Origin: CAYPNF01 sp964411985
Lineage (GTDB): Bacteria; Verrucomicrobiota; Verrucomicrobiia; Limisphaerales; J093
DNA: 22,190 bases
Assembly: GCA_964411985.1 (NCBI GenBank)
Contig: CAYPNF010000093.1
Coordinates: 1 to 22,190, forward strand
Direction of reading: 5' to 3'
The notes under the pieces are model-generated. The model ran no database searches, was not told the origin of the DNA, and was given only the letters and a program-made list of their open reading frames with translations. Positions 1 to 8,033 of the stretch are shown here, in pieces; the first letter of the stretch is position 1, and every line of letters starts with the position of its first letter. The position numbers were made by a program, and so were the translations under genes.

Positions 1-1000
1 GGAAAGCTCCAATCAAGGCCGCAACGGTCAAACCCACGATCATGGTCGTCGAGGCAGTGCCCAGCGAGGCCGCTGCCATGGCAGAGGTCTTGGCCGAGGT
101 ATCCATGCTGCTCACCGCCGTGTTCTTGGCTTCCGCCAGCACCGCGTCCGCCGCCACCCCACGGCGTTTGGCCAGGTCTTCGCGTTCCAGCCAGTTCTTG
201 AGAAAACTCGTCATCGCATCGTCGTACCCCTTGCCCGCAGCACGGCAGGCCTCAATTTGCTTCAAGTTGAGCTCCTGTTTGGTGATCGCTTTGAGCGCAT
301 CCAGCTTCTGGTACACTTGCGCAAAGAGCTTTTGCGTCTCACGAAAGAGGGCGGGATCGCGCATGGTTTGCGCCTTGAAGTTTCCCACCCGGATGGAGTT
401 GCCCAGGTCAATAATCTCGTTGGCCATGGCCATTTTGTGGACCCGATCCTCAATCTCGGCGGCGTTGATGCCCGTGGCCGAGTTGGTGGCTGCCAGGACT
501 TCCATGAGCTTGGCATCCTGGGTCTTCAGGTACTCTTCGCAAACCTTCATATAGGCCTGCGCTTCGGTGTTCATTTTGGCCCGGTCCTTCTCCAGTGCTT
601 CGGTTACCGCCACCGTTTGGTTGGCCAGTTGCTCGTACTCCAACGCCTTGGCCTCCGCCTTCTCCGCGGCTTCCTTCAAGAAGGCCAGGTTCTTGCTCCC
701 ACCTTTGGCGGCCAGGTCCTTGGCTTCTTTGAGGTACTTCTTCACATGGTCCAGGTTCTCTCGTCCTTTCACCAAGTAGTTCGTCTCTTCCGTGAAAGCG
801 TACCCGCGCATTTGGTACATCGTCTGGAGCGATTCCCGCTCCACGTTGTTGGCCACGGATGCCGCCGGGGTGTAATCCTGCGCCAAAGCTGTGGCGTCGG
901 TCTTAACGCCGGACATCTTATAGACCGCCAGCGTGCCCAAGAGCACCGCCAACAGGACTAAACCGCTAAAACCGAGAATGATTCTTGTGCCGAGTTTCAT
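1..1000 (-). CDS. Methyl-accepting chemotaxis protein, 5' part (runs off left edge)
   Basis: This is the N-terminal 333 codons of a gene read leftwards off the window edge. The ATG is at 1000 and the product begins MKLGTRIILGFSGLVLLAVL, a signal-anchor helix at about residues 9-28. Next comes an almost entirely helical, Ala/Glu/Lys-rich periplasmic region, about residues 30-310. It includes a QTMYQMRGYAFTEE segment and a long second helical bundle, resembling the helical bimodular (HBM) sensor domain of some chemoreceptors. A second membrane helix (MIVGLTVAALIGAF) begins at the very edge, so the HAMP and MA signalling domains would lie outside the window. The protein would sense a ligand outside the inner membrane and signal to CheA/CheW. 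No clear Shine-Dalgarno sequence precedes the start. The family call is firm for the overall plan and moderate for HBM, because the diagnostic cytoplasmic hairpin is not visible. Confidence 0.82.
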   Translation of the reverse strand, partial: MKLGTRIILGFSGLVLLAVLLGTLAVYKMSGVKTDATALAQDYTPAASVANNVERESLQTMYQMRGYAFTEETNYLVKGRENLDHVKKYLKEAKDLAAKGGSKNLAFLKEAAEKAEAKALEYEQLANQTVAVTEALEKDRAKMNTEAQAYMKVCEEYLKTQDAKLMEVLAATNSATGINAAEIEDRVHKMAMANEIIDLGNSIRVGNFKAQTMRDPALFRETQKLFAQVYQKLDALKAITKQELNLKQIEACRAAGKGYDDAMTSFLKNWLEREDLAKRRGVAADAVLAEAKNTAVSSMDTSAKTSAMAAASLGTASTTMIVGLTVAALIGAF

Positions 1001-1137
1001 AACATGATGTTGGTTGGTTCGAGTACTTCAAGTTGAGCCACAGCGTCCATGCTCCCCAAAAGACCGTCAGAATCGCTGTTGGTACTGTGTTAGATCGGCA
1101 GAATCTCGCGATTCTCAAGTATGGGAAAACCCGCTCT

Positions 1138-1170
1138 CCGTGTAAGGAACTCCTGACATTCGGTGTAAGG
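1138..1170. promoter_or_regulatory. Direct repeat of a GTGTAAGG motif upstream of the chemoreceptor
   Basis: CCGTGTAAGG at 1138-1147 and CGGTGTAAGG at 1161-1170 are direct repeats whose starts are 23 bp apart, about two helical turns. They lie in the 187-bp gap between the histidine-kinase stop and the chemoreceptor start. Spacing and placement suit a regulator-binding site, but no regulator is identified. The same gap holds a small dyad (AGAATC, 4-nt loop, GATTCT) at 1100-1115. Confidence 0.3.
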
Positions 1171-1187
1171 GGATCCCTACAACTCGC

Positions 1188-4085
1188 TCAGTCACGGTCG
1201 AGGCTGTCTCGAATGGCCTTCGAAAGGGTCTCGAGCGGACACGGCTTGGGCACACAGACCAAATGAGCCTTCTCTTCGATCCCGGGAGCCAATAAGTCAG
1301 CGCTGTAGCCGCTGTGGAGAATCACCTTCAAATCAGGCCTGGCCCCTCGGAGTTGCAGCGTCAAGTCGAGCCCGGACATCCCCCCTGGCATGATCATGTC
1401 GGTCAAGAGCAGGTTGATGCTTTGCTGGTGCCCTTCCCACACTCGCAATGCCTCAGCACCACTGCCTGCCTCCAAAACAGAGTACCCGAGCATTCGCAGA
1501 CTCCTCGACACGGCGTAACGCACCCCCAACTCGTCCTCCACCACCAGGATCGTTTCATGCCCCCGCATGGCTTGGTAGCCTTGAGCCTGGCTCGGCTCCG
1601 CGTTACGCCGCAAGGCTGCCGGGAGGTAGACACGAAACGCCGTCCCTTGGCCGACATCGCTTTCCACCTCGATCCACCCTTTATGCTGGCCAATAATACC
1701 ATGCACGGTGGCTAATCCCAGACCGGTCCCCTGTCCCGCCTCTTTGGTGGTGTAAAACGGCTCGAAGATATGCTTCAGGGTCTCTTCATCCATGCCGCAC
1801 CCAGTATCCTGAACGCTCAGGCACACAAAGTGCCCGACCCGGGCTTCGGGACAGGTCTGAGTATGAGGTTCATCAATGCGTAACCCCTGCAGGCTGATGG
1901 TCAGGATCCCCCCTTGGGGCATCGCATCCCGCGCGTTCACGCACAAGTTCATCACCACCTGCTCCATCATCCCCTCGTCCGCTTCCACCAAGGGCAAATC
2001 CACGCCCGGAATGAATTCCAGCTGAATGTGTTCCCCCAACAACCTCTTCAACATCTTCAGAAAATGCTCCACCACCCCATTGAGATTGAGCATGCTGACC
2101 TTGAGAATCGATCGTCGGCCAAACATCAGCAACTGCCGCGTCAGGTTCGCGCCCCGCTTCGTCTGAGCGATCAAGTCGTTGAGCGACTCACGGGTCTCCT
2201 GAGTGAGGCTCGGATTCTCCGCCAACCAACTCAGGTGCATCATGGTGGAGGTAAGAATGTTGTTGAAATCGTGCGCCACTCCGCCAGCCAACTGCCCGAT
2301 CGATTCCAGCTTCTGCGCTTGGCGCAGTTGATCCTCCAACACTTTCCGCTGGGTGATATCCTCTTTGACCGCAAGGAAATGGGTAATGGAGCCTGCATCA
2401 TTCACGATGGGGGCGATGGAAGCGTATTCCCAGTAGTACTCGCCATTCTTCTTTCGATTGTGCAATTCTCCACGCCACTCCCGACCCCGGGTGACGGCCT
2501 GCCAGAGTGCACGATACTCCTGGTCCGTGTTCTTGTTTCCTTTGAGCAGCCTGGGGTTTCTGCCCTGCACCTCTTCCAGTGTGTACCCCGTGATCTGGGT
2601 GAACGCCGGGTTGACATACTCAATCGCTCCCACCAGATCGGTAATGATGATGCTGGCCGGGCTCTGCTCCACCGCCCGGGAGAGCTTGCGTATCTGTTCC
2701 TCCGAGCGCTTTCGCTCGGTGCTGTCGCGCACCACCCTGAGCAGGTGCCTGACCCCGCGAAGCTGCACCTGCGAAGCGACAATCCCCACCGGAAACATGG
2801 TGCCATCTTTCCGACGGCGGATGGCTTCCAACGCCTGCGAGGATTCTTGACTGAGCGACTGAGTCAGCTCGGCATAGGCACGCCGGCTCAAGAGAGGGTC
2901 CGTATCGAACACGGTCAGCCGTGACAGCTCCTCCCGCGTATACCCCAACTGGCGCAGAGTGGCCACATTGAAGTCCGTGTACCCTCCCTCAAAATCAAGC
3001 ACTTCCACACCGTCCCCCGCATGATCGATCAACGTCCGAAAGCGCTCCTCGCTTTCGCGCAGCGCCACACTCTCCCGTGCCAAAGCTTCAGCCGCGCTCG
3101 TGCGGCGCAACCATCCGCGATAGACGAGCCTCGAAGACACCACCGAGCTCAACACGAACAGCAGGACCAGGAACGAGACCTTCCTGGCTTCGCCCCACCA
3201 CGGGGCCAAATACTCCTCGTAGGCCAACCCCACAACGACGTAGAGCGGCCGCTCAGAAACCCTGTGATAAGAATACCTTCGCGCCACCCGGTCAAAGCTT
3301 CCATCCGTCCGATAACTGCCTTCTTTAGGTTGCATCGTCACCAAGTGCTGCAACTCGCGAGAGGCGTTCTTCTTTCCCAACACGTCGTCGAACGTCTCCG
3401 GAGGAGGATAGCGCGCCATCAGCGCCAGCTCATCGTTACGCAACGTAATCGACCCCTGTTTACCAACCTCAAGATTGGAAAAGGTGGCGAGTAAATGCTC
3501 CAGAGTGAGAGTCCCATAGACCAGGCCGACAAATTGCCCCTCGGGCCCATTGACCCTACGCGCCAGAATAATCGACCACTTCTTGCTGACCCTCCCCACC
3601 AAAGGCTCCGAGATCACCAAACCAGCCTTGGGGTCGCCGCGCAATCGAAGGAAATAGGAACGGTCTGCAACGCTCGACCTCAGACCGGGAGTCACGCCAA
3701 TTCCATACGCGTTCTCCCCTTCGGCGTTCACAACGCGCAAACCGTCCATAAACGGCGAGCGTGCATGGTGCCGGTCGATGAACGAATTCAGTCGGAAAGA
3801 GTCGATCCCACCTTCGGCCAACTGCCGCTCCACTTCGTCCACCACCGTCTGCACCGTCAAGTCAATGCGCCCCACCGCATAGTCAATCTGCGACGCCAGC
3901 ACGTGCGAAAGATTCTGCGTCGCCACCTCCGCGTTCTTCTCATATCGGAGGCGGCTCTGCCAGAGGAAGGAAATGGCCAGCCCGATGAAGAAAAGGCTGG
4001 TGCCCAGCACGATCACCAGCAACCGTCTGATAAAGACGGGGCGAGGCATCGTAATGTCACCAAGGCTAACCCGGCGATCCTTCAT
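1188..4085 (-). CDS. Hybrid sensor histidine kinase (extracytoplasmic sensor, two PAS, HisKA/HATPase, receiver)
   Basis: This is a 965-residue inner-membrane hybrid kinase. TM1 is at about residues 20-43. An extracytoplasmic sensor of about 250 residues follows, with dCache/PDC-like features (DRSYFLRLRG, GLVISEPLVG, GLVYGTL). TM2 is at about 302-322. PAS 1 covers about 340-460 and PAS 2 about 465-580, the latter with a PAC-like WEYASIAPI stretch. The H-box GGVAHDFNNIL places the phospho-His at 605. The N-box MNLCVNARDAM is at 712-722, G1 DTGCGMD at 760-766 and G2 GTGLGL at 786-791. The C-terminal receiver has acidic residues near 850, phospho-acceptor D896, S925 and K947. The ATG at 4085 is the longest start. 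An ATG at 4049 (MPRPVFIRR) has GGTGA seven bases upstream and starts closer to TM1, so it is a good alternative. No separate response regulator is adjacent; the output partner is unknown. Confidence 0.93.
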   Translation of the reverse strand: MKDRRVSLGDITMPRPVFIRRLLVIVLGTSLFFIGLAISFLWQSRLRYEKNAEVATQNLSHVLASQIDYAVGRIDLTVQTVVDEVERQLAEGGIDSFRLNSFIDRHHARSPFMDGLRVVNAEGENAYGIGVTPGLRSSVADRSYFLRLRGDPKAGLVISEPLVGRVSKKWSIILARRVNGPEGQFVGLVYGTLTLEHLLATFSNLEVGKQGSITLRNDELALMARYPPPETFDDVLGKKNASRELQHLVTMQPKEGSYRTDGSFDRVARRYSYHRVSERPLYVVVGLAYEEYLAPWWGEARKVSFLVLLFVLSSVVSSRLVYRGWLRRTSAAEALARESVALRESEERFRTLIDHAGDGVEVLDFEGGYTDFNVATLRQLGYTREELSRLTVFDTDPLLSRRAYAELTQSLSQESSQALEAIRRRKDGTMFPVGIVASQVQLRGVRHLLRVVRDSTERKRSEEQIRKLSRAVEQSPASIIITDLVGAIEYVNPAFTQITGYTLEEVQGRNPRLLKGNKNTDQEYRALWQAVTRGREWRGELHNRKKNGEYYWEYASIAPIVNDAGSITHFLAVKEDITQRKVLEDQLRQAQKLESIGQLAGGVAHDFNNILTSTMMHLSWLAENPSLTQETRESLNDLIAQTKRGANLTRQLLMFGRRSILKVSMLNLNGVVEHFLKMLKRLLGEHIQLEFIPGVDLPLVEADEGMMEQVVMNLCVNARDAMPQGGILTISLQGLRIDEPHTQTCPEARVGHFVCLSVQDTGCGMDEETLKHIFEPFYTTKEAGQGTGLGLATVHGIIGQHKGWIEVESDVGQGTAFRVYLPAALRRNAEPSQAQGYQAMRGHETILVVEDELGVRYAVSRSLRMLGYSVLEAGSGAEALRVWEGHQQSINLLLTDMIMPGGMSGLDLTLQLRGARPDLKVILHSGYSADLLAPGIEEKAHLVCVPKPCPLETLSKAIRDSLDRD

Positions 4086-4182
4086 GGAGGCGTACTGCCG
4101 TTCTGGGTTTCTCTACACCCTATTGTATCGGCAAAGAATCGCGAAGCTTCAAAAGGTAAAAACCCACCCCGAAATAGAGGGG

Positions 4183-4207
4183 AAACCTGACAGGAAATGT
4201 CAGGTTT
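4183..4207 (-). terminator. Terminator-like hairpin between the sigma operon and the histidine kinase
   Basis: A perfect 10-bp stem (AAACCTGACA at 4183-4192, TGTCAGGTTT at 4198-4207) closes a 5-nt loop. A further CCTGACA follows on the plus strand at 4209-4215. It sits about 60 bp beyond the stop of the 528-residue gene and before the histidine-kinase start. The T-tract is short (three T's on the minus strand), so it may be a weak terminator or only an mRNA-stabilising hairpin. Confidence 0.5.
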
Positions 4208-4265
4208 TCCTGACAAAAGAGGGTAGCCTCACCACCCGTCTTCCGCCAACCTGCGGTCTGGGCTC

Positions 4266-5852
4266 TCAGGGCTGGGACCACACCCAGTCGCCTGCATTCG
4301 CCTCCCATTCGCCCTTTTTGTCTGCGACTGTGCCTCCCTCATCCTTCTCGTTCCAACCCGGGGAATAGAGGACGTACCCCCCGGCCGGCTCCAAACGATA
4401 CTTCAATGGACCGCCGGTGGTGACATCGGGAGGTATCGACGCAAGCAGGCTTGGCGACAGCTCCTGCAAGGAAGCCGGATACTTCCCGTTCTTCAGGCGA
4501 AAACGCTCCAACGCACAGGCAATCATCGCCTCGTCCAACGAATTCTGGTGCGTGGCGAATCGCTTGTAGACGTTCGGCATCGCCGGAAGCAGCATTCTCG
4601 CCAGTATCTTGTGGCCAAAAATTGGGTTCTCCTTGCCCGAGAGTTCCCGGCCCAGGTTTTCCTCCATTTGCTGGACACGGGCCGGGGGAATCGTGCGCAA
4701 GGGATGAGGCAGTTCCGCCAGAAACAGGTCCCCATAAAGTCGATGGTAGTTGACCTGCTCCAGACTGATCCAACCGCGGGGAATCCACCCCAATAGCGCT
4801 TGGTAAATATCCACGTACACCGCAGCCAGACCGACTCCATCACTTCCTCCCAACTGGAGCAGGTAAGAAGGATTCATCCGTGCCCTCTGAATGATGGCAT
4901 TCCCCCAAGCCCGCTCCGCTTCCACGCTGAACTGGAGATCCTTCACCAGATCGCGGCTCTTCAGCTGGCCCATGATCCGGTCGAGCTGGGCGTCCTGCCA
5001 CCGATGCTCACAAAGCCCATCCCACAGTATCTGGAGAGACGTCTGCAGATTCGCACCCCGCACCAGCTGGGAAATCAAGAACGGCTCAGTCCGGACGGAG
5101 TCGGTAACGACGAAGGCCAGCATCAGATCTTCAACTGCCATTTCGGGACGACCGAGAGCGAGTTGAGCCGAAGCGCGCACTGCCAACACCCGGTTGATCA
5201 ATCGCAAACGGCTGAGGTGCGGCAACAGGATGGCAGGGGGATCCTCGTGTTCATAACGAATTCCGAAACGCGACTGGGGACGCGCACTGGCGGTGCGAAG
5301 TTCCTCCAATACGGGCTGATAGCCTTGAAGCTTCTCGAGAATCCCCTGGGCGGCCGCCGGATCCGCCGGGTTGCCCGGTTTCGAGGGCGACTCCGATTCG
5401 CCACGCTTGCCCATGTTCTCGATCGCTCGCAGCCACTCCCCAAGATCGGTGCGCTTTCCCAGACGCCAACTCACACTCAGCCCGGGAAAGTCCTTCGCCC
5501 ACCCCGTCGTAATGGCGAGAGCGTTCGTATCCCTCGCCTCCTGGGTACCCGGCAGAAAATCAAAGAGCGGCGCCAAGAACGGGGTCATGGCGAAGTTCTG
5601 GTCCGCCGGGACGGCAGGAGGAACCAGTTTCATGTAGTCCAGTTGGACACCCTGGCTTTGCAGCTTCTTCTCCATGGCACTCCAAGCCCGGCTGCCGCGC
5701 CAGTTTTCCACGGCGTAAAAGACAGCCAAGATGGTGACCACCGCCGCCACGCCAGCGAGTATCACTTTCATCAGCGGCCTGACCCAGCCCCATCGAGCCG
5801 GTTTCTGGACGTTGATAGTCGAGGAAGAGGGAGATTGCTGATCTGGATTCAT
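4266..5852 (-). CDS. Membrane-anchored protein of unknown function with GspG-like C-terminal tail
   Basis: This 528-residue protein has a short cytoplasmic N-terminus, one membrane helix at about residues 27-48, and a long, largely helical extracytoplasmic part. The stretch at about 441-505 (ALERFRLKNGKYPASLQEL, then GPLKYRLEPAGGYVLYSPG and NEKDEGG) matches the C-terminal pattern of GspG-type pseudopilins. The pilin N-terminal methylation signal is absent, so this is not a pilin. The GDWVW ending is, from memory, common in verrucomicrobial relatives. It is the third gene of the operon, 41 bp after the anti-sigma stop, so it is probably co-transcribed with the sigma/anti-sigma pair and may sense or respond to the same envelope condition. 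Its function is unknown. No Shine-Dalgarno sequence precedes the ATG; the leader there is pyrimidine-rich. Confidence 0.8.
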   Translation of the reverse strand: MNPDQQSPSSSTINVQKPARWGWVRPLMKVILAGVAAVVTILAVFYAVENWRGSRAWSAMEKKLQSQGVQLDYMKLVPPAVPADQNFAMTPFLAPLFDFLPGTQEARDTNALAITTGWAKDFPGLSVSWRLGKRTDLGEWLRAIENMGKRGESESPSKPGNPADPAAAQGILEKLQGYQPVLEELRTASARPQSRFGIRYEHEDPPAILLPHLSRLRLINRVLAVRASAQLALGRPEMAVEDLMLAFVVTDSVRTEPFLISQLVRGANLQTSLQILWDGLCEHRWQDAQLDRIMGQLKSRDLVKDLQFSVEAERAWGNAIIQRARMNPSYLLQLGGSDGVGLAAVYVDIYQALLGWIPRGWISLEQVNYHRLYGDLFLAELPHPLRTIPPARVQQMEENLGRELSGKENPIFGHKILARMLLPAMPNVYKRFATHQNSLDEAMIACALERFRLKNGKYPASLQELSPSLLASIPPDVTTGGPLKYRLEPAGGYVLYSPGWNEKDEGGTVADKKGEWEANAGDWVWSQP

Positions 5853-5893
5853 AAGAGGAAGAAACGTAAGGGTTATGGATTCGGTTCACGCGG

Positions 5894-6496
5894 CTACCCG
5901 AGGAGGGATTCCCCGCAAGCCTGTCGCGTGACTTGCTTCGGAAGGTTTCCTGGCTCCACTCGGCTTTCCCGCCTGGGGGCAGGCAAAGCAGGATGCTTCA
6001 CAGCATCGGTTTCCCGGCCCCCTGCGAATTCGCGGCGCTGCTCCCAAAGCGAACTCGGCAGTCGCGCCCCCTGAGTCGTGGAGGATTCACGCACAAGATA
6101 CGAAGGGTGAGGCGTCAGAAGGTGCAAGCCGAAGGCCAAACACCAGAGAACAGCCAAGACCGCGTAAAACCTGGGGCTGGGCCATAGCCATTCTGTCCAG
6201 GTAGCCCCATCCTGAGCACGCCGAGTCGCATCCTCCCTTTCCAGCGGCTGGACGGCAAGTTGGGCCATGGCTTCCGCCGTGCGAACCACCCGTTCCGCTT
6301 GTTGCCAAACCAAAGGAGTCGGCTCAGCACCCGCAAGCGCGGCGCGGAGTCTGGTTTCCTGGTCCGCCGCCACTTGGAAGAAAGCCCTGCAGCATATGCA
6401 CTGGCCCAGGTGCGCCTCCACTTGGGCACCGGTGGCGGCGTCCAATTCTTTGTCTAAGAACAGATCCCTTAGGCTTCGGACAGTTTGGCAGTTCAT
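5894..6496 (-). CDS. zf-HC2-type transmembrane anti-sigma factor
   Basis: This 200-residue protein carries the anti-sigma zinc-binding signature His-x3-Cys-x2-Cys (H29, C33, C36; HLGQCICC) after an N-terminal Cys at residue 3. One membrane helix lies at about 110-128 (FYAVLAVLWCLAFGLHLLT), followed by a short polar tail. Such proteins hold their ECF sigma factor at the membrane and release it on a signal. The ATG at 6496 is preferred: AGAGG lies six bases upstream, directly after the sigma stop codon. A TTG two codons earlier (6502) is less likely. Only 10 bp separate it from the sigma gene, which implies translational coupling. The C-terminal region is Arg/Pro-rich and has no recognised sensor domain. 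Confidence 0.85.
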   Translation of the reverse strand: MNCQTVRSLRDLFLDKELDAATGAQVEAHLGQCICCRAFFQVAADQETRLRAALAGAEPTPLVWQQAERVVRTAEAMAQLAVQPLEREDATRRAQDGATWTEWLWPSPRFYAVLAVLWCLAFGLHLLTPHPSYLVRESSTTQGARLPSSLWEQRREFAGGRETDAVKHPALPAPRRESRVEPGNLPKQVTRQACGESLLG

Positions 6497-6506
6497 ATTC
6501 AACCTC

Positions 6507-7052
6507 TTAGGAAAGATCCGGTTTCGTTCGGCTACGCCGCAGCGCTCCCTGCATCTTCTGGCGGGCCCGGGCCAGATACCCCATCACGCTGCCGATGGGA
6601 ATCTCGAGCGCCTCGCCGATTTCGCGGTACCGGAACCCATTCAAGGCCCGCATCAGGAGAACCGCTCGCTCCACGTCGGTGAGCGTCCGCAACCCTAGGG
6701 CTAAGTCCTCCTCCATCCAGTCTTCTCCATCAACCGCTTCGCTCGCCAACCCGCCTGCCGTTTCGTCCAGTTCCTCCGGCTCCACCTGGTATTCGAACTT
6801 GGCGATCCGCGCGTGCTTCCGGTTCAGGGCGAAGACTTCCCGCGTCAGAATCGTGAAAACCCAAGCCCTAAAGCTGCCCTCCTCACGATAACGATCCAGC
6901 GCCGTGAATGCCCGGAGTAAGGTGTTCTGGATGGCATCCGGCACCTCCTGCGGCTCCCAGATCAACCGGCGGCAATAGGCCTCCAACTCTCGCTGGAGAG
7001 GCCTAACCTTCGCCAGAAATCGCTCGGCACTGGATGTGTCATCGTGTCGCAT
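6507..7052 (-). CDS. ECF-subfamily RNA polymerase sigma factor (first copy)
   Basis: This 181-residue protein has the two-domain ECF plan. Region 2 is at about residues 20-80, with DAIQNTLLRAFTALDRYREEGSFRAWVFTI as the -10 recognition/core-binding segment. Region 4 is at about 120-171, with helix-turn-helix YREIGEALEIPIGSVMGYLARARQKM. An acidic linker (about 90-115) joins them. It is the first gene of the sigma, anti-sigma, membrane-protein operon and should direct polymerase to the regulon controlled by the anti-sigma factor, probably including its own promoter. The ATG at 7052 has no strong ribosome-binding site. The family call is secure; the inducing signal is unknown. Confidence 0.92.
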   Translation of the reverse strand: MRHDDTSSAERFLAKVRPLQRELEAYCRRLIWEPQEVPDAIQNTLLRAFTALDRYREEGSFRAWVFTILTREVFALNRKHARIAKFEYQVEPEELDETAGGLASEAVDGEDWMEEDLALGLRTLTDVERAVLLMRALNGFRYREIGEALEIPIGSVMGYLARARQKMQGALRRSRTKPDLS

Positions 7053-7068
7053 GAAGCGGTCCGTCTGC

Positions 7069-7102
7069 TGTAATAAAGCCGGATGCCAGCCGGATTATTA
7101 CA
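7069..7102 (-). promoter_or_regulatory. Dyad plus direct repeats upstream of the first ECF operon
   Basis: TGTAATAA (7069-7076) and TTATTACA (7095-7102) form a perfect 8-bp inverted repeat. Between them AGCCGGA occurs twice (7077-7083, 7088-7094). The element ends 16 bp upstream of the sigma start codon, so it overlaps the likely promoter or 5' leader. It could be the autoregulatory ECF promoter/operator or a leader hairpin. The sequence alone does not decide between these. Confidence 0.45.
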
Positions 7103-7149
7103 AGAATTTGGACCGTGACCCATCGGAATCCTCCTTGATGGAAAGCGTG

Positions 7150-7359
7150 CTAATAGCGCGAAGCAGCAAACAGGTCGGCTACCGAATAGCCGGCAGCTTC
7201 CAAAGACTCCAAGTGCGCGGCTTGCGTGGCCGGCGTACGGAAGTTCCCGAAGAGCGACTGGAGGGTGCAATACTCCACGACGCCAAAAAGCGCGATGCAG
7301 AGCCAGACGGCCAGGGTTCGAGTTTTCAGGAGGCGGCGGGCATTTCGGTTTGTTTTCAT
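7150..7359 (-). CDS. Small putative single-pass membrane protein
   Basis: This is a 69-residue ORF with an ATG start. A basic N-terminus (KTNRNARRLLKTR) precedes one hydrophobic helix at about residues 15-31 (TLAVWLCIALFGVVEYC), followed by a short polar tail containing HLESLEAAGYSVADLFAASR. It lies on the same strand as the ECF operon, 97 bp upstream of the sigma start, with the dyad element between them. I do not recognise a family. The positive-inside membrane pattern supports a real gene, but small size, weak initiation signals and lack of homology leave it uncertain. Confidence 0.4.
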   Translation of the reverse strand: MKTNRNARRLLKTRTLAVWLCIALFGVVEYCTLQSLFGNFRTPATQAAHLESLEAAGYSVADLFAASRY

Positions 7360-7500
7360 GGGAACACGTTACTCCCCCAGCTCCACCGAGCGTTAATTGA
7401 AAGAATTAGCAGCCCCATCGAACCGCTCGATGACCCACCCCAACCGTAGCCGTCGCCGGAAGGCGGCGCTGAATTCCTCCCTCACCCCCCTCTCCGTAGA

Positions 7501-7600
7501 TCGCCTTCGGAAGAAGGCGCATTCCCAACCCTCCCGATTCCCGCAGCTGTCGGCGGATAGCCAACGCTGTAGCAAGCCACTCGCCTTCTTCCGAAGGCGA
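7501..7600. repeat. Intergenic REP-like inverted repeat
   Basis: The 19-mer TCGCCTTCGGAAGAAGGCG at 7501-7519 is repeated as its exact reverse complement at 7582-7600. Each arm is itself a near-hairpin (CGCCTTC/GAAGGCG). Homology continues outside the arms with one indel (GTAGA before, CTACG after). The 62-bp centre shows no ORF. This looks like a paired REP/BIME-style element. The surrounding 7360-7742 interval shows no convincing gene. Confidence 0.65.
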
Positions 7601-7633
7601 CTACGACGGGGCCAAGGAAGAAACCCCATCCCC

Positions 7634-7690
7634 ATTCGTGCTATTCGTGGTTTCTTTTCCCTTCTGTGTTTTCCGTGTCTTCTGTGGTAG
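7634..7690. repeat. Low-complexity intergenic module (TTCGTG/TTTCCGTG type)
   Basis: This T/G/C-biased stretch is built from imperfect short units such as ATTCGTGCTATTCGTGG and GTGTTTTCCGTGTCTTCTGTGG. Modules of this wording are, as far as I recall, scattered between genes in several phyla and often mis-annotated as short proteins. A similar but distinct module is at 13860-13925. It is not counted as coding, although one frame is open into the following gene. Confidence 0.45.
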
Positions 7691-7742
7691 CCCCCTTTCT
7701 TTCCAGCTTGGATTTCCATTCCTGGCGTCGTACATTCCTGAC

Positions 7743-7997
7743 ATGCGCTCACACGATCCCAACATCTGGTTTCCGGCCAAGACTTACGGCTTTGGGTGGG
7801 GATTGCCGTGCGCCTGGCAGGGGTGGGTGGTCCTGCTCGGCTATATTGCGCTCACGGTGGGAACCATCTTCTTGTTCCAACCGGAGGCACACCCCATTCC
7901 CTTCACAGCCTGCGTGGCGACACTCAGCATCACCCTGCTCGTCATTTGTTGGTGGAAAGGCGAACCGCTCGCTTGGCGTTGGGGGAAACGAGACTAG
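7743..7997 (+). CDS. Small two-helix membrane protein of unknown function
   Basis: This 84-residue product begins MRSHDPNIWFPAKTYGFGWG. Two hydrophobic segments follow, at about residues 26-45 (QGWVVLLGYIALTVGTIFLF) and 52-70 (PFTACVATLSITLLVICWW), and it ends in a basic Lys/Arg tail. The frame stays open upstream to 7638, but those codons fall in the low-complexity repeat, so the ATG at 7743 is preferred. The 36-bp gap to the GNAT gene suggests co-transcription. I recognise the general N-terminal wording (WFPAKxYGxGWG) from small conserved membrane proteins, but no function is known to me. Confidence 0.68.
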   Translation: MRSHDPNIWFPAKTYGFGWGLPCAWQGWVVLLGYIALTVGTIFLFQPEAHPIPFTACVATLSITLLVICWWKGEPLAWRWGKRD

Positions 7998-8033
7998 GCG
8001 AGCGCTGCGTTGGCGCCAACCCCACTTCCATTC

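Noticed and set aside
1914..2924. Plus-strand ORF of 336 codons within the histidine kinase
   Set aside because: It is antisense to the PAS and HisKA coding region; the kinase motifs on the minus strand are unambiguous.
4105..4135. Another copy of the symmetric promoter motif (CTACACCCTATTGTATCGG)
   Set aside because: Only the first eight or so bases resemble CTATACCCATACTAACG; the rest does not align.
4800..6074. Long plus-strand ORF (424 codons) opposite the 528-residue protein and anti-sigma genes
   Set aside because: It is antisense to two genes with clear family features; the Arg/His/Pro-rich product looks like a high-GC shadow frame with no domain.
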